From NCBI GenBank assembly GCA_900169975.1, contig LT827126.1:930001-994000 (forward strand): DNA of 64,000 nt. Reading direction: 5' to 3'. Of this stretch, positions 1 through 10,115 are shown one piece after another (position 1 is the first letter of the stretch; each line of letters opens with the position of its first letter). The DNA is from Pseudoflavonifractor sp. Marseille-P3106. Lineage in GTDB: Bacteria; Bacillota; Clostridia; Oscillospirales; Oscillospiraceae. The notes under the pieces are model-generated. The model had not been told where the DNA came from. It saw nothing but the letters and a program-made list of their open reading frames with translations, and did not search any database. A program made the position numbers and the translations under genes.

Positions 1-455
1 CAAAAACGGGGCTCCGCCAGAACAGCATAGTCAGTGTCCAAGGTGAGCATTCCGCTTTCCAGGGCTATTTTTTCCGCCACGCACAGCACCTCATAAATGC
101 CCCCCCTGGCCTTGATAGAGCCAGAGACCGGCAGATGGCTGTCACACTTTAGGATGAGGCGCTCTTTCACGCCCAGTGCCTCGGCCATGGAAGGAATTTC
201 CCGCAGCGGGGACTCCAAAATCCCTCCCGCTCGGGCTGTCTCCGGAAACACCCGGGCCAGGTATGGGGCAAAGCGCCTCAGCCGGGCCTCTGCGTCTCGA
301 ATATCTTCCATCCCCAGTGAGCAGGCCGAGATGCCCTGCTCCGCCGGACGCTTGCGGGGATTGCGCCACATTGTCTCCCGCAAGGCTGTCAGGTCCTCGA
401 GAACCGGGACCGCCTTCTTCCATTCCTCCGGCGTCTTATCTTGAATAACCTTCAT
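1..455 (-). CDS. dsdA: D-serine ammonia-lyase, N-terminal part (cut by window edge)
   Basis: PLP enzyme that deaminates D-serine to pyruvate and ammonia in the cytoplasm. About 151 codons are visible, reading leftward off the window. The stretch SGSIKARGGIYEVL around residues 111-124 is the DsdA PLP-binding segment; the Schiff-base lysine is about K115, preceded by LKCDSHLPVS. The ATG at 455 has an AAGGAG site 9 nt upstream. It is the last visible gene of an operon with the hydrolase and NhaC, 48 bp after nhaC. The family assignment is firm from the motif; the C-terminal half cannot be checked. Confidence 0.9.
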   Translation of the reverse strand, partial: MKVIQDKTPEEWKKAVPVLEDLTALRETMWRNPRKRPAEQGISACSLGMEDIRDAEARLRRFAPYLARVFPETARAGGILESPLREIPSMAEALGVKERLILKCDSHLPVSGSIKARGGIYEVLCVAEKIALESGMLTLDTDYAVLAEPRF

Positions 456-503
456 TGGCTCTGTTCTCCTTACGTGAACCCCCGGACTCTCCTTGCCAGC
501 GGT

Positions 504-1940
504 TCAGACCTTTGCTACTTTTTTACCCTTTTTCCAAAGGGGATTGCCCTCCCTGTCCCACATGCCGATTCCAGTGACGGCACAGAGGATGGAGAAAATC
601 GGAACAATAAAAATAAACCAAGCAAATTTGATGTACTCGGTACCGCAGCCCAGAGTACTCATCACAAACAGCGTTGCGACACCCCAAGGTACGACAGGAG
701 CGCTCAAGGTACCCGCATCCTCCAGTGTTCTGGACAGAACCCGGCGGTGAATATTCATTCGATCAAACGCGTCCTCAAAGGTCTGCTCCGTGACAATAAT
801 GGACACGGTTTGTCCGCCGGCAGTGAGGAAATTGACGATATAGCAGTAAATCAAGGTAGTGATGACCAGAACCGATTTATTTTTAATGAATTTCAGCAGC
901 ACGTCCTTGGCCAGCACGTCCAGAATACCGGTAGCCGTAATAATGCCGCCCATCACGCTGGCGATCATAAAGGTGACCAGCAGACCGGTCATGCTGGTAA
1001 TGCCCCCTCGATTCAGCATGGGGTCTACCAGCGCCACGCCGGTTTCAATAGAGAACCCGTTGGCGGCGCAGTTCATCAGTTTTACCAGACCCACTCCTTG
1101 AAATACCATGGCGAAAATTACGCTCACCACCACCGTGATGCCCATTCCCAGGAGGGCCGGCAGCTTGAACACAGAAACCAGCAGCACCAAAATGGCGGGC
1201 AGAATCAAAATCGGGTTAATTTTGAAGTGGGCAGTGAGGGTGCTGCAAATCAGCTCGGCCTTACTGGCATCCATCTCGCCTCCGCTGTACACCAGACCCG
1301 CCACGGTAAACAGAACCAGGGCCACCACAGCAGCCGGAATAGTAGTGTACAGCATGGAGTTGATGTGTTCATACAGCGGCACTTTGCTAACGCCGGAGGC
1401 CAGATTGGTTGTGTCGGACAGCGGGGACATTTTATCTCCAAACCAGGCTCCGCAGACCACCGCGCCTATCACCAGGGGCACAGGAACGGAGGTAGTAGAG
1501 GCCACCCCCACCATAGCAAGTCCCATGGTGGCCACACTGCCGAAGGAGGTTCCGGTAAACTCAGCGCTCAGAGCGCACAGGACAAAGGACAGGGGCACCA
1601 AAATTTTGGGGGAGATCAGCTTCATGCCGTAATACATTAGGGAGGGCACCGTACCGCCGGCCATCCAGATTCCCACCAGCATTCCTACCATAATCACAAT
1701 GAGGAAAGTGGGAATACAGTCTGACACCACTCTCAGCAAGGTCCTTTCAATCTCCTCCCAGGGGATTCTCAGTGCAAAGGCGCAGCCAGCAGCAATAATG
1801 GCCGCGGCGAACACAGACATAGTGGTATCCACATTTAAGTTGATGAGTACAACCAGCACAGTGATGATGACGACAAAAGACACGACGGCAAACGCCGGGG
1901 AAGGGATTTTTCGCTCTTTCATTATTTTCCCGTTTTCCAT
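504..1940 (-). CDS. nhaC: NhaC-family Na+/H+ antiporter
   Basis: Integral membrane antiporter of 478 aa with about ten hydrophobic segments. The signature GDKMSPLSDTTNLAS in the middle is the NhaC-family hallmark. The ATG at 1940 has an AAGGAAG site 8 nt upstream. It sits between an alpha/beta hydrolase gene (29 bp away) and dsdA (48 bp away). Some NhaC relatives exchange amino or organic acids, so the context suggests it may bring in a substrate processed by DsdA; this is inference. The usual role would be Na+ or solute exchange driven by the ion gradient. Confidence 0.85.
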   Translation of the reverse strand: MENGKIMKERKIPSPAFAVVSFVVIITVLVVLINLNVDTTMSVFAAAIIAAGCAFALRIPWEEIERTLLRVVSDCIPTFLIVIMVGMLVGIWMAGGTVPSLMYYGMKLISPKILVPLSFVLCALSAEFTGTSFGSVATMGLAMVGVASTTSVPVPLVIGAVVCGAWFGDKMSPLSDTTNLASGVSKVPLYEHINSMLYTTIPAAVVALVLFTVAGLVYSGGEMDASKAELICSTLTAHFKINPILILPAILVLLVSVFKLPALLGMGITVVVSVIFAMVFQGVGLVKLMNCAANGFSIETGVALVDPMLNRGGITSMTGLLVTFMIASVMGGIITATGILDVLAKDVLLKFIKNKSVLVITTLIYCYIVNFLTAGGQTVSIIVTEQTFEDAFDRMNIHRRVLSRTLEDAGTLSAPVVPWGVATLFVMSTLGCGTEYIKFAWFIFIVPIFSILCAVTGIGMWDREGNPLWKKGKKVAKV

Positions 1941-1969
1941 GCTTCTCTTCCTTTCAACTCAAGTTCTGG

Positions 1970-2785
1970 CTATTCCGCGTTTTCTATATACGGGCTCACC
2001 CCCTTTTCCTCTCCCAACAGTTCTCTGGTCAAAAACCGCACAGCGGAATCCATTCTGGCCCAACGGTAGAAAAAGGACTTAAACCGGTGCTCCGCCCCCG
2101 GAATCAAGAGCAGATTGGCTCGGTCACCGTAAATCTCCTTGTACCGCTTAGAGCATTCCGGGGACGCTGTGATATCTGCGTCCCCATGGACCAGATTGAC
2201 TCGCTTGGTAAATTTCGCGGCCACGGTGAAGGGATCCAGCTTGAGTGCATCATAGTAAAACCCAACACCCAGCTTGACCCCCTCCACATCCGCGCATCCC
2301 AGCGCCTCAATGTCAGAAACATCCTGCCCGCACAAGGTTTTCTCCCTCATATGGTAGATCACATCTGGTGCCGGGCACCACAAGCTGAGGGCACACACGT
2401 CGGCGTCCCGTTCCCCCGCCACCATAGAGGCCACACAGCCTCCCATACTTAAGCCGTGGATGGCCACCCGACTGGTATCCACGAACTCCAAAGTCCTTAC
2501 GTAGTCCAGAATGGCAATGCCATCGGCCACCTCGCGGGAAACGGTCATGTCCTCAAAGCGTCCGTCGCTTTCGCCGCTGCCGGCAAAATCAAAGCGGACA
2601 CTGGCAATCCCAGCCCGGCAAAGGTGCCGGGACAGCTCCGTATGAACAAAATTAATCTCCGCCCGATCGTCGCACAGCCCATGAAACAGAATCACCATGG
2701 GCAGCTTTTTTCCGCTTCCCTCAGGTATGTGGAGCATCCCCCGCAGAGTCAGTCCACCGCTTTCACACGTCACATAGCGTTCCAA
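1970..2785 (-). CDS. alpha/beta hydrolase (S9/lysophospholipase-like)
   Basis: 271-aa cytoplasmic serine hydrolase. The oxyanion segment is FHGLCDD (34-40), the nucleophile elbow GLSMGG places Ser113, the acid is probably Asp202 in VHGDAD, and His233 lies in PGAEHR. The start is a TTG at 2785: GGAGG lies 7 nt upstream, and no ATG fits in frame nearby. It is first in the operon with nhaC and dsdA and follows a near-consensus promoter. The substrate is unknown. A peptidase or esterase releasing D-Ser-containing compounds would fit the operon but is a guess. Confidence 0.8.
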   Translation of the reverse strand: MERYVTCESGGLTLRGMLHIPEGSGKKLPMVILFHGLCDDRAEINFVHTELSRHLCRAGIASVRFDFAGSGESDGRFEDMTVSREVADGIAILDYVRTLEFVDTSRVAIHGLSMGGCVASMVAGERDADVCALSLWCPAPDVIYHMREKTLCGQDVSDIEALGCADVEGVKLGVGFYYDALKLDPFTVAAKFTKRVNLVHGDADITASPECSKRYKEIYGDRANLLLIPGAEHRFKSFFYRWARMDSAVRFLTRELLGEEKGVSPYIENAE

Positions 2786-2818
2786 CAGTTATCCTCCCTT
2801 TTTGCTTCCTTAATTAGG

Positions 2819-2841
2819 AATTAATCTTTCGGAAATTAATT
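2819..2841. promoter_or_regulatory. candidate operator (inverted repeat) of the hydrolase-nhaC-dsdA operon
   Basis: Inverted repeat with 7-bp arms AATTAAT and ATTAATT separated by 9 bp. It sits just downstream of the predicted transcription start and upstream of the TTG start. It is a plausible site for the XRE-cupin regulator at 4694-5248; binding is not demonstrated. Confidence 0.35.
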
Positions 2842-2859
2842 ATTTCTTTTTCTTTGTTT

Positions 2860-2888
2860 AGTATAATTTAATATTCCGCATGTGTCAA
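2860..2888 (-). promoter_or_regulatory. sigma-A promoter of the hydrolase-nhaC-dsdA operon
   Basis: On the minus strand, -35 TTGACA (2888-2883), a 17-bp spacer and -10 TATACT (2865-2860). The region is AT-rich. The IS110 copy ends 77 bp upstream, so the promoter itself is intact. Confidence 0.75.
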
Positions 2889-3094
2889 CTCTTTTAGTTA
2901 AATAAAATAAGTGTAATTTATTTTTGTTAATTATATATAATTTTCGATGAAGCATTTTGTTACTTTGCTACGAAAATAGGTAGCGAGGTCGTGTACTTTG
3001 ACAAACAGGTTTTCAACGCCTCATGAAAAACCATCGCAACACAAAAAGCGGCAGGCCAAAACCTGTCGCTGGTCGAAGTATGGAACCGCGAACA

Positions 3095-4333
3095 TCAGTC
3101 TGGTGCAACCACAAAGTATCCCAGTTTTTGCAGTTCGTTCACCATGCGGCCGGCCCGTTTTCGTTCGCTTTGTTTCCTGCGGATCTCAAAACATTCTTCG
3201 TTGTAGGGGGTTCCTGTCTTCAGCATCGTGTAAATCAACGTCAACAGCTTTCGAGCCAAAGCAATCGTTGCCCGTTTTGCTCCCTTGCGCTGCTTGACTC
3301 GCCAGTACCAGCCAGAGAGGTACAGTGTTCGTTTTCCGGAGATGACCCATCCGACTTCGCAGAGCATGCTTTTCAGGTAAGGATCTCCCTTATTGATATG
3401 GGCGCTCTTGCGTTTTCCGGCACTCTCGTTGTTGCCGGGACTCAAACCAGCCCAGGAGCATATGTGCTGGGAATCCGGAAATGCACTCATATCAGTACCA
3501 ATCTCTGCGATGATGGAAGCTGCTGCGGTTACATCAATGCCCGGTATAGAACACAGGAGACTTAATGCCGCTTCATGTTTTACGATTTCTTCCGAAATAG
3601 CATCTTCCACGGTATGGCGGTGTCGTTCAAGAGATTCCAAGTGTTCAAATATCATACGAAGAAAGGACCGCTGGTGCTCTGAAAGTGAGCCGTTCAAAGC
3701 AACAAGAATTTCGTCAATGCGTTTCCGAGTCTGTGTTTTCAGACACTTATCCAGAGCCTCCCGCGAGATATCTCCGTATTCCATGAGATGACGGATAATA
3801 TTTCGTCCAGAAGCTCCAAATGCGTCCGATAGAAACGCTGTGAAACGGAAGCCGGAGCTTTGCAGAAACTTATCGATGCGGTTCTTTTGGGCGGTTATGT
3901 CGTGAACGATGCTCTTACGATACCGTGTCAGATGCCGCAGTTCCCGAAAAGTCTTATCTGGGATAAAGCTCCCATTTAGCAACCCTGCTCGGAGTAATGT
4001 AGCAATCCATTGCGCATCACGCATATCCGTTTTGCGCCCAGGCACATTCTTCATGTGGCGGGCATTTACCACCAGAATGTTGATCTGACCATCAAAGCAG
4101 GGCTCTAACATCTCATAAATGGGTTGCCAATAAATCCCGGTGCTCTCCATGGCAACATGGCGACACTCTACCTCCAACACCCAGTCCCGTAATTTCCGCA
4201 TTTCTGGGATAAGCGTGCTGAAAGAGCGAATCTCAATTTCCGGCTCGGTGCCCAGCTCGCCTCTGGCAAGACAAGCAACGATAACATCGCGGTGAACATC
4301 CAATCCCATGGCGCAGGTCAATATGTCTTGCAT
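3095..4333 (-). CDS. IS110-family transposase (DEDD/serine recombinase)
   Basis: 412-aa DNA recombinase of the IS110 family. The N-terminal RuvC-like DEDD domain has MGLDVHRDV (first Asp), AMESTGIYW (Glu) and the pair in KTDMRDAQW. The C-terminal Transposase_20 domain contains SIPGIDVTAA and GLSPGNNESAGKRKS with the candidate catalytic serine. A longer in-frame start exists at 4489, but the ATG at 4333 has GGGAGG just upstream and gives the normal family length. The 254-bp left end before this ATG is non-coding. Same protein as at 24309-25547. Confidence 0.93.
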   Translation of the reverse strand: MQDILTCAMGLDVHRDVIVACLARGELGTEPEIEIRSFSTLIPEMRKLRDWVLEVECRHVAMESTGIYWQPIYEMLEPCFDGQINILVVNARHMKNVPGRKTDMRDAQWIATLLRAGLLNGSFIPDKTFRELRHLTRYRKSIVHDITAQKNRIDKFLQSSGFRFTAFLSDAFGASGRNIIRHLMEYGDISREALDKCLKTQTRKRIDEILVALNGSLSEHQRSFLRMIFEHLESLERHRHTVEDAISEEIVKHEAALSLLCSIPGIDVTAAASIIAEIGTDMSAFPDSQHICSWAGLSPGNNESAGKRKSAHINKGDPYLKSMLCEVGWVISGKRTLYLSGWYWRVKQRKGAKRATIALARKLLTLIYTMLKTGTPYNEECFEIRRKQSERKRAGRMVNELQKLGYFVVAPD

Positions 4334-4587
4334 CAAATCCCTCCCTGAAATATGCAGGCTGGGAATTGCCCGGGTGGGTATCCGAACTTTGCTACTCGTG
4401 CTCTTCACTTGCGTGATGCAACATACTGCTGTTCTCTTGGGCAATTCGTCCACGTTGAACAAACGGGGTGAAAATCCACCAAGGTACAACCGGACTACGC
4501 CTGCTGACTTCAGTTTAGCAAATCCTGCGGTTAACGCACAGACTATATTTTCATTCTCAGCTGTGATGGCATTTCATGAGGCGTTGA
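4334..4587 (-). ncRNA. candidate IS110 bridge RNA region (left end, copy 1)
   Basis: 254 bp of non-coding DNA between the element's left end and the transposase start. In IS110-group elements such as IS621 this segment encodes the bridge RNA that pairs with target and donor DNA. Only position and length support this here; the fold and the guide loops were not computed. Confidence 0.4.
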
Positions 4588-4630
4588 CAAATAAAAGAGC
4601 CGCTCTGCAAAAAGCAGAGCGGCTCTAAGC
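4588..4630 (-). terminator. rho-independent terminator after the XRE-cupin regulator
   Basis: Minus-strand hairpin AGAGCCGCTCTGC / GCAGAGCGGCTCT with a TTTTT loop, followed by TTTATTT. It directly abuts the IS110 left end, so the element landed at the foot of this terminator. Confidence 0.8.
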
Positions 4631-4693
4631 GTCAAAAAAGTAGAATGGATCGGCAACTGACACAAAGTAACCGGACGGTTGCTCCATAATACC

Positions 4694-5248
4694 TCAAAAG
4701 CTGGGGGGGGATAGTGCAAAAATAACTTTTACTGTCTGATCGGTCTTATTTCTCCAAGTGTGCTCAGTGAGCTGGGGGATACGGATGCTGTCTCCGGCAT
4801 GAAGCTCATACGGCACCCCGGCTATCACTACCTCCACGTCTCCCTCATCTACATAGGCAACCTCTTCCCCTGTATGAGTTTGAGACACATCGGCACTGTT
4901 GCTGTCGGGCGGAATACACATCAGACAAAACTCAATGCTCCCTAAAGTGTCGGGCGTAAGAAGGTCGTAACTTACGTCCTTGTGCTCTGGCCGTCCGATC
5001 GTCTTTCTCATATCCCGGCGCACAACCAAGTCCTGAACTGGCATATCCTCCTTAAAAAAGCGGAACATCGGCACACCCAGCACTCCAGCAATCAATTTCA
5101 TTGTATTAATGGATGGATTCACCAAATCCCGTTCAATCTGACTGAGCATAGAGGCAGTAAGACCTGTTTGCTGAGCCAGCTCCCGGATTGTCATTTTTCG
5201 CTCCGTCCGGTAATTCCGCACCTTTTTCCCAATTTCCAGTTCATCCAT
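4694..5248 (-). CDS. XRE-family regulator with C-terminal cupin
   Basis: 184-aa transcription factor. Residues 5-60 form a lambda-repressor-like HTH (EIGKKVRNYRTERKMTIRELAQQTGLT). Residues about 105-182 form a cupin barrel (HTGEEVAYVDEGDVEVVIAG, GDSIRIPQLTEHTWRN), probably an effector-sensing domain. The ATG at 5248 has GAGGGCG upstream. Regulators of this type usually control adjacent transport or catabolic genes. The natural target is the hydrolase-nhaC-dsdA operon, now separated from it by an IS110 copy. Confidence 0.85.
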   Translation of the reverse strand: MDELEIGKKVRNYRTERKMTIRELAQQTGLTASMLSQIERDLVNPSINTMKLIAGVLGVPMFRFFKEDMPVQDLVVRRDMRKTIGRPEHKDVSYDLLTPDTLGSIEFCLMCIPPDSNSADVSQTHTGEEVAYVDEGDVEVVIAGVPYELHAGDSIRIPQLTEHTWRNKTDQTVKVIFALSPPSF

Positions 5249-5369
5249 CTTGCGCCCTCGATTACTTTTACAAATTTTGCAGGAGCCTTACGTTGGAATT
5301 TGCCTCATAGCTCTCGGCGGGGCCGGGAACCAATCGCGTTAAATGCGGTATAACTGCTGTTTCGCAATT

Positions 5370-5398
5370 ATTGTACCACATCCACCTTTCCCTTGCAA
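5370..5398 (-). promoter_or_regulatory. promoter of the XRE-cupin regulator
   Basis: Minus-strand -35 TTGCAA (5398-5393), 17-bp spacer and -10 TACAAT (5375-5370), giving a leader of about 115 nt before the ATG at 5248. Confidence 0.55.
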
Positions 5399-5434
5399 GT
5401 CGCCGATAAAGCGGCAGCCCTTCACCCCAGAAGC

Positions 5435-5465
5435 AAAAAAGGCCTCGCCGCATTGCGGCGAGGCC
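5435..5465 (-). terminator. terminator of tuf / str operon
   Basis: Minus-strand hairpin GGCCTCGCCGC-aat-GCGGCGAGGCC immediately followed by TTTTTT. It is 17 bp after the tuf stop codon. Confidence 0.93.
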
Positions 5466-5481
5466 CCTTCTCTTGTCTTAA

Positions 5482-6684
5482 TTACTCGTTGATCTCAATG
5501 ACAACGCCGGAACCCACGGTGTGGCCACCCTCACGGATAGCGAAACGCAGGCCCTTCTCAATGGCGATGGGGGTGATCAGCTCCACGTCCATGTCGACGT
5601 TATCGCCAGGCATGCACATCTCAACGCCCTCGGGCAGGGAGATGACACCGGTAACGTCGGTGGTACGGAAGTAGAACTGAGGACGATAGTTGTTGAAGAA
5701 GGGGGTGTGACGGCCGCCCTCGTCCTTGGACAGGACGTAGACCTGACCCTTGAACTTGGTGTGGGGATGGATGGAGCCGGGCTTGGAGATGACCTGGCCG
5801 CGCTCAATGTCGGTCTTGGCGATGCCGCGCAGCAGAGAGCCGATGTTGTCGCCGGCCTGAGCCTCGTCCATCATCTTGTGGAACATTTCGATGCCGGTGA
5901 TGGTGGTCTTCTTCTTCTCATCCATCAGGCCCACGATCTCAACTTCGTCGCCCATCTTCACCAGGCCACGCTCGACACGGCCAGTGGCCACGGTGCCGCG
6001 GCCGGAGATGGTGAAGACGTCCTCGACGGGCATCAGGAAGGGCTGGTCGACCTTGCGGTCAGGAGTGGGGATATAGTTGTCGACAGCGTCCATCAGCTCC
6101 TTGATGCAGGCATACTCGGGAGCGTTGGGATCGGTGTTCTCGCAGATCAGGGCGTTCAGAGCGGAGCCCTTGATGATGGGGATGTCGTCGCCGGGGAACT
6201 CGTACTTGGAGAGCAGCTCACGCACTTCCATCTCCACCAGCTCGAGCAGCTCGGGATCGTCCAGCTGGTCGCACTTGTTCAGGAACACAACGATGGCGGG
6301 CACGCCCACCTGGCGGGCCAGCAGGATGTGCTCACGGGTCTGAGCCATGGGGCCGTCGGTGGCGGCGATGACCAGGATGGCGCCGTCCATCTGAGCAGCG
6401 CCGGTGATCATGTTCTTGATATAGTCGGCGTGGCCCGGGCAGTCGACGTGGGCATAGTGACGAGCTTCGGTCTCGTACTCCACGTGAGCGGTGTTGATGG
6501 TGATGCCGCGCTCCTTCTCCTCGGGAGCCTTATCGATGGCGTCATAAGCCTCGAACTGGGCCTTGCCCTGGAGGGACAGCCAGCGGGTGATGGCGGCGGT
6601 CAGGGTGGTCTTGCCGTGGTCGACGTGGCCAATGGTGCCGATGTTAACGTGGGGCTTCGTGCGTTCAAACTTCTGCTTACCCAT
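5482..6684 (-). CDS. tuf: elongation factor Tu
   Basis: 400-aa GTPase that delivers aminoacyl-tRNA to the ribosome. It has the G1 loop GHVDHGKT (about 19-26), the RGITI switch, DCPGH, NKCD and the domain II/III sequence of EF-Tu. Full length. The ATG at 6684 has AAGGAGG 10 nt upstream. It is the last gene of the str operon, downstream of fusA by 111 bp, which may hold its own promoter. Codon use is strongly biased, as in a highly expressed gene. Confidence 0.98.
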   Translation of the reverse strand: MGKQKFERTKPHVNIGTIGHVDHGKTTLTAAITRWLSLQGKAQFEAYDAIDKAPEEKERGITINTAHVEYETEARHYAHVDCPGHADYIKNMITGAAQMDGAILVIAATDGPMAQTREHILLARQVGVPAIVVFLNKCDQLDDPELLELVEMEVRELLSKYEFPGDDIPIIKGSALNALICENTDPNAPEYACIKELMDAVDNYIPTPDRKVDQPFLMPVEDVFTISGRGTVATGRVERGLVKMGDEVEIVGLMDEKKKTTITGIEMFHKMMDEAQAGDNIGSLLRGIAKTDIERGQVISKPGSIHPHTKFKGQVYVLSKDEGGRHTPFFNNYRPQFYFRTTDVTGVISLPEGVEMCMPGDNVDMDVELITPIAIEKGLRFAIREGGHTVGSGVVIEINE

Positions 6685-6754
6685 GTTGAATATCCTCCTT
6701 ATAATACACGTTTCGTGTTTTATGATTTTGCAAATAGTGGGGAAATGCAGGACT

Positions 6755-6783
6755 ATTTTACCGTATCAGCAGGAAAAAAGCAA
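6755..6783 (-). promoter_or_regulatory. possible internal promoter before tuf
   Basis: Minus-strand TTGCTT (6783-6778), 17-bp spacer and TAAAAT (6760-6755) in the AT-rich fusA-tuf gap. The match is moderate. An extra tuf promoter is common in Firmicutes. Confidence 0.35.
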
Positions 6784-6795
6784 CAACAAAATTGC

Positions 6796-8904
6796 TTATT
6801 CCCCGTCCTTGCGGCCACGCTCGGCAATGATCTTGTCGGCGATGTTCTTGGGGATCTCCACATAGCTGTGGGGCTCCATGGAATACTGGCCGCGGCCCTG
6901 GGTGCGGGAACGCAGATCCGTGGCATAGCCAAACATCTCGCTCAGAGGCACCAGTGCGTCGATCTGCTCGGCGCCGGGGCGGGAAGTCATGCCCTGGATC
7001 TGGCCGCGGCGGCTGTTCAGGTCGCCGATGACGTCGCCCATATAGTCGGAGGGGACAATGACATCCACCTTCATGATGGGCTCCAGCAGGCAGGGATTTG
7101 CCTTGCGCATGGCCTCCTTAAAAGCCATGGAACCGGCGATCTTAAAGGCCATTTCAGAGGAGTCCACCTCGTGGTAGGAGCCGTAGGTCAGGCTGACCTT
7201 GACGTCCACCACGGGATAGCCGGCAAGAACACCGGCCTGCATGGCACCCTGAATGCCCTGATCGACCGCGGGGATATATTCCTTGGGAATGACACCGCCG
7301 GTGATGGCGTTGACGAACTCGTAACCTTTGCCGGACTCGTTGGGTTCCACAGTGATGCGGACGTGGCCGTACTGGCCCTTGCCGCCGGACTGGCGGGCAT
7401 ACTTGGTCTCCTGCTCGGTGACCTTCTTGATGGTCTCCTTGTAGGCGACCTGGGGAGCGCCCACGTTGGCCTCCACCTTGAACTCACGGAGCAGACGGTC
7501 TACAATGATCTCCAGATGGAGCTCGCCCATGCCGGCGATGATGGTCTGGCCAGTCTCTTCGTCGGTCCAGGTCTTAAAGGTGGGGTCCTCTTCTGCCAGC
7601 TTCATCAGGGCCACGCCCATCTTCTCCTGGCCGGCCTTGGTCTTGGGCTCGATGGCCACCCGGATAACGGGGTCGGGGAACTCCATGGACTCCAGAATGA
7701 TGGGGTGCTTCTCATCACACAGGGTGTCGCCGGTGGTGGTGTTCTTCAGGCCCACGGCGGCGGCGATGTCGCCGGCGTAGACCTCCTCGATATCCTCCCG
7801 GTGGTTGGCGTGCATCTGCAGGATGCGGCCCATGCGCTCCTTGTTGTTCTTCGTGGCATTGAGCACGGAAGAACCGGTGGCCAGCATGCCGGAATAGACG
7901 CGGAAGAAGGACAGACGGCCCACGAAGGGGTCGGTCATGATCTTGAACGCCAGGGCGGAGAAGGGGGCATTGTCATCGGCGGGACGCTCGTCCTCTTCAC
8001 CGGTCTCGGGATTGGTACCCTTGATGGCCGGGATGTCCAGCGGAGAGGGCATATAATCCACGATCGCGTCCAACAGCTTCTGTACGCCCTTGTTCCTATA
8101 AGAGGTGCCGCAGGTGACGGGCACCAGCTTGTTGGCGATGGTGCCCTTGCGGATGGCCTTGCGGATCATATCCTGAGGCACATCCTTCTCTTCCAGCACC
8201 AACTCCATGATCTCGTCGTCGATGTCGGCCACGGCATCGAGCAGCTTGGAACGGTACTCCCGGGCCAGCTCAAGCATGTCGGCGGGGATCTCCTCCACGC
8301 GCATGTCCTTGCCCATCTCGTCGTAGTAAATGTCCGCATCCATCTCCACCAGGTCGATGATGCCCTTGAAGGTATCCTCCCGGCCAATGGGAAGCTGGAT
8401 GGGCACGGCATTACACTTCAGACGGTCATGGATCATGTTCAGCACGTTGAAGAAATCAGCGCCCATGATGTCCATCTTGTTGACGTAGATCATGCGGGGG
8501 ACCTGATAGTGGTCGGCCTGACGCCACACAGTCTCGGACTGGGGCTCCACGCCGCCCTTGGCGCACATGACGGTCACAGAGCCGTCCAGCACGCGCAGAG
8601 AGCGCTCCACCTCGACAGTGAAATCCACGTGGCCCGGGGTGTCGATGATGTTGATTCTGGTCTGGGGGAACTGATCCTTGGTCCCCTTCCAGTAACAGGT
8701 GGTGGCGGCGGAAGTGATGGTGATGCCACGCTCCTGCTCCTGGGCCATCCAGTCCATGGTGGCGGTGCCGTCGTGGGTCTCGCCGATCTTATAGTTGACG
8801 CCGGTGTAGTAAAGGATACGCTCGGTCGTCGTGGTCTTGCCGGCATCGATATGGGCCATGATCCCGATATTTCGGGTATCATGCAGGGATACTTTTCTAG
8901 GCAT
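6796..8904 (-). CDS. fusA: elongation factor G
   Basis: 702-aa translocation GTPase. G1 is [15 protein letters not shown] (18-32), with RGITI and DTPGH in the G domain. The remaining EF-G domains are full length, ending with the domain IV/V segments ([18 protein letters not shown]). The ATG at 8904 lies 18 bp after rpsG. Classic rpsL-rpsG-fusA-tuf order. Confidence 0.98.
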   Translation of the reverse strand: MPRKVSLHDTRNIGIMAHIDAGKTTTTERILYYTGVNYKIGETHDGTATMDWMAQEQERGITITSAATTCYWKGTKDQFPQTRINIIDTPGHVDFTVEVERSLRVLDGSVTVMCAKGGVEPQSETVWRQADHYQVPRMIYVNKMDIMGADFFNVLNMIHDRLKCNAVPIQLPIGREDTFKGIIDLVEMDADIYYDEMGKDMRVEEIPADMLELAREYRSKLLDAVADIDDEIMELVLEEKDVPQDMIRKAIRKGTIANKLVPVTCGTSYRNKGVQKLLDAIVDYMPSPLDIPAIKGTNPETGEEDERPADDNAPFSALAFKIMTDPFVGRLSFFRVYSGMLATGSSVLNATKNNKERMGRILQMHANHREDIEEVYAGDIAAAVGLKNTTTGDTLCDEKHPIILESMEFPDPVIRVAIEPKTKAGQEKMGVALMKLAEEDPTFKTWTDEETGQTIIAGMGELHLEIIVDRLLREFKVEANVGAPQVAYKETIKKVTEQETKYARQSGGKGQYGHVRITVEPNESGKGYEFVNAITGGVIPKEYIPAVDQGIQGAMQAGVLAGYPVVDVKVSLTYGSYHEVDSSEMAFKIAGSMAFKEAMRKANPCLLEPIMKVDVIVPSDYMGDVIGDLNSRRGQIQGMTSRPGAEQIDALVPLSEMFGYATDLRSRTQGRGQYSMEPHSYVEIPKNIADKIIAERGRKDGE

Positions 8905-8922
8905 ATTCCAAACTCCTCAATC

Positions 8923-9393
8923 TTACCAGCGATAGTGAGCGAACGCCTGGTTGGACTGCGCCATCTTGTGCACGTCTTCGCGCTTCTTGACAGCGCCGCC
9001 GACACCGTTGGACGCGTCCATGATCTCGCCGGCAAGCCGCTCCTTCATGGTCTTCTCGCTCCGGTTGCGGGCGTAGCTGGTCAGCCAGCGCAGCCCCAGG
9101 GTCTGCCGCCGCTCAGGGCGAACCTCGATAGGCACCTGGTAGGTGGCGCCGCCCACGCGGCGGGCCTTGACCTCCAGAGACGGCATGATATTCTCCATGG
9201 CGGTGTTAAACGCCTCCAGGGGGTCCTTGCCGGACTTCTCCTGGATCAGATCAAAGGCGCCGTAGACGACCTTCTGTGCCACGCCCTTTTTACCATCGAG
9301 CATGATGCTGTTGGTGAGCTTGGTCACCAGGACAGAATTGTACATAGGATCAGGGAGAATCTCCCGCTTGGATACATTTCCTCTTCTGGGCAC
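8923..9393 (-). CDS. rpsG: 30S ribosomal protein S7
   Basis: 156-aa primary 16S rRNA-binding protein of the small-subunit head ([17 protein letters not shown] start; [20 protein letters not shown] core). A longer in-frame ATG at 9411 exists, but the GTG at 9393 has AAGGAGG 8 nt upstream and gives exactly the standard S7 length, so the GTG start is chosen. Confidence 0.96.
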   Translation of the reverse strand: MPRRGNVSKREILPDPMYNSVLVTKLTNSIMLDGKKGVAQKVVYGAFDLIQEKSGKDPLEAFNTAMENIMPSLEVKARRVGGATYQVPIEVRPERRQTLGLRWLTSYARNRSEKTMKERLAGEIMDASNGVGGAVKKREDVHKMAQSNQAFAHYRW

Positions 9394-9597
9394 TTTGCTT
9401 CCCTCCTTCATAGTATGATTTCATAGGTACTCGAAACGCCGGACGCTTCCGGCGTCCCGTGTAAGACAAGTGCCTGCTTGTCCAGTGCCCGCCGAAGAAA
9501 CGAATATCTATATGATAAACGCTTCCGGGCAAGGCTGCTGCCTTGCGCACTGTGCGCAACAGTTCACTTTAGTTAGAGCAATTTTCCCGCAGAAAAA

Positions 9598-10032
9598 TCA
9601 CTTCTTGGCGGCGGTTTTGCCGGCCTTGGGCCGCTTGGCGCCGTACTTGGAACGGGCCTGCATACGGCCGTTGACGCCCTGAGTATCCAAAGAGCCGCGG
9701 ATGATGTGGTAACGAACGCCGGGCAGATCCTTGACACGGCCGCCGCGGATCATGACCACAGAGTGCTCCTGCAGGTTGTGGCCCACACCGGGGATATAGG
9801 CGGTGACCTCGTAGCCGTTGGTCAGCTTGACACGGGCGATCTTCCGCAGAGCGGAGTTCGGCTTCTTCGGGGTGGAGGTACGAACCGCGGTGCACACACC
9901 TCTCTTCTGGGGAGAAGGCAGGTCGGTCTCCTTGTTCTTCAGGGTGTTCAGACCGAACTGCATGGCGGGGGAATTGGATTTGTAAGTCGCCTGCTGACGG
10001 CCCTTGCGAACGAGCTGGTTAAACGTAGGCAT
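9598..10032 (-). CDS. rpsL: 30S ribosomal protein S12
   Basis: 144-aa decoding-centre protein. It starts [12 protein letters not shown] at the ATG at 10032, with GGAGG 6 nt upstream; the upstream ATG at 10059 is rejected. The streptomycin-relevant [11 protein letters not shown] segment carries the wild-type lysine. The C-terminal tail is lysine-rich. 204 bp separate it from rpsG, a wider gap than usual, holding only small hairpins. Confidence 0.97.
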   Translation of the reverse strand: MPTFNQLVRKGRQQATYKSNSPAMQFGLNTLKNKETDLPSPQKRGVCTAVRTSTPKKPNSALRKIARVKLTNGYEVTAYIPGVGHNLQEHSVVMIRGGRVKDLPGVRYHIIRGSLDTQGVNGRMQARSKYGAKRPKAGKTAAKK

Positions 10033-10115
10033 AATTTTCCTCCTTTCTTTCTTGGTCAATACTATATTTTAACAGGATCATCCGAAAATTATCCCGCTAA
10101 AATCAAAGAAACAGC

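Larger units (their letters stand above)
2965..4587 (-). mobile_element. IS110-family insertion sequence, copy 1 (1623 bp)
   Basis: Boundaries come from comparison with the second copy at 24055-25677. Identity runs for exactly 1623 bp, with one substitution noticed (3025 versus 25617), and stops abruptly on both sides. The left end begins TCAACGCCTCATGA. An inverted match TCATGAGGCGTTGA lies 48 bp inside the right end. There is no target duplication or terminal inverted repeat of the usual kind, as expected for IS110. The element separates the XRE-cupin regulator and its terminator from the operon it probably controls. Confidence 0.9.

Noticed and set aside
5521-9426. 1301-codon open frame on the plus strand opposite tuf, fusA and rpsG
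   Set aside because: It mirrors highly biased ribosomal and elongation factor codons, has no ribosome site or family similarity, and spans several real genes.
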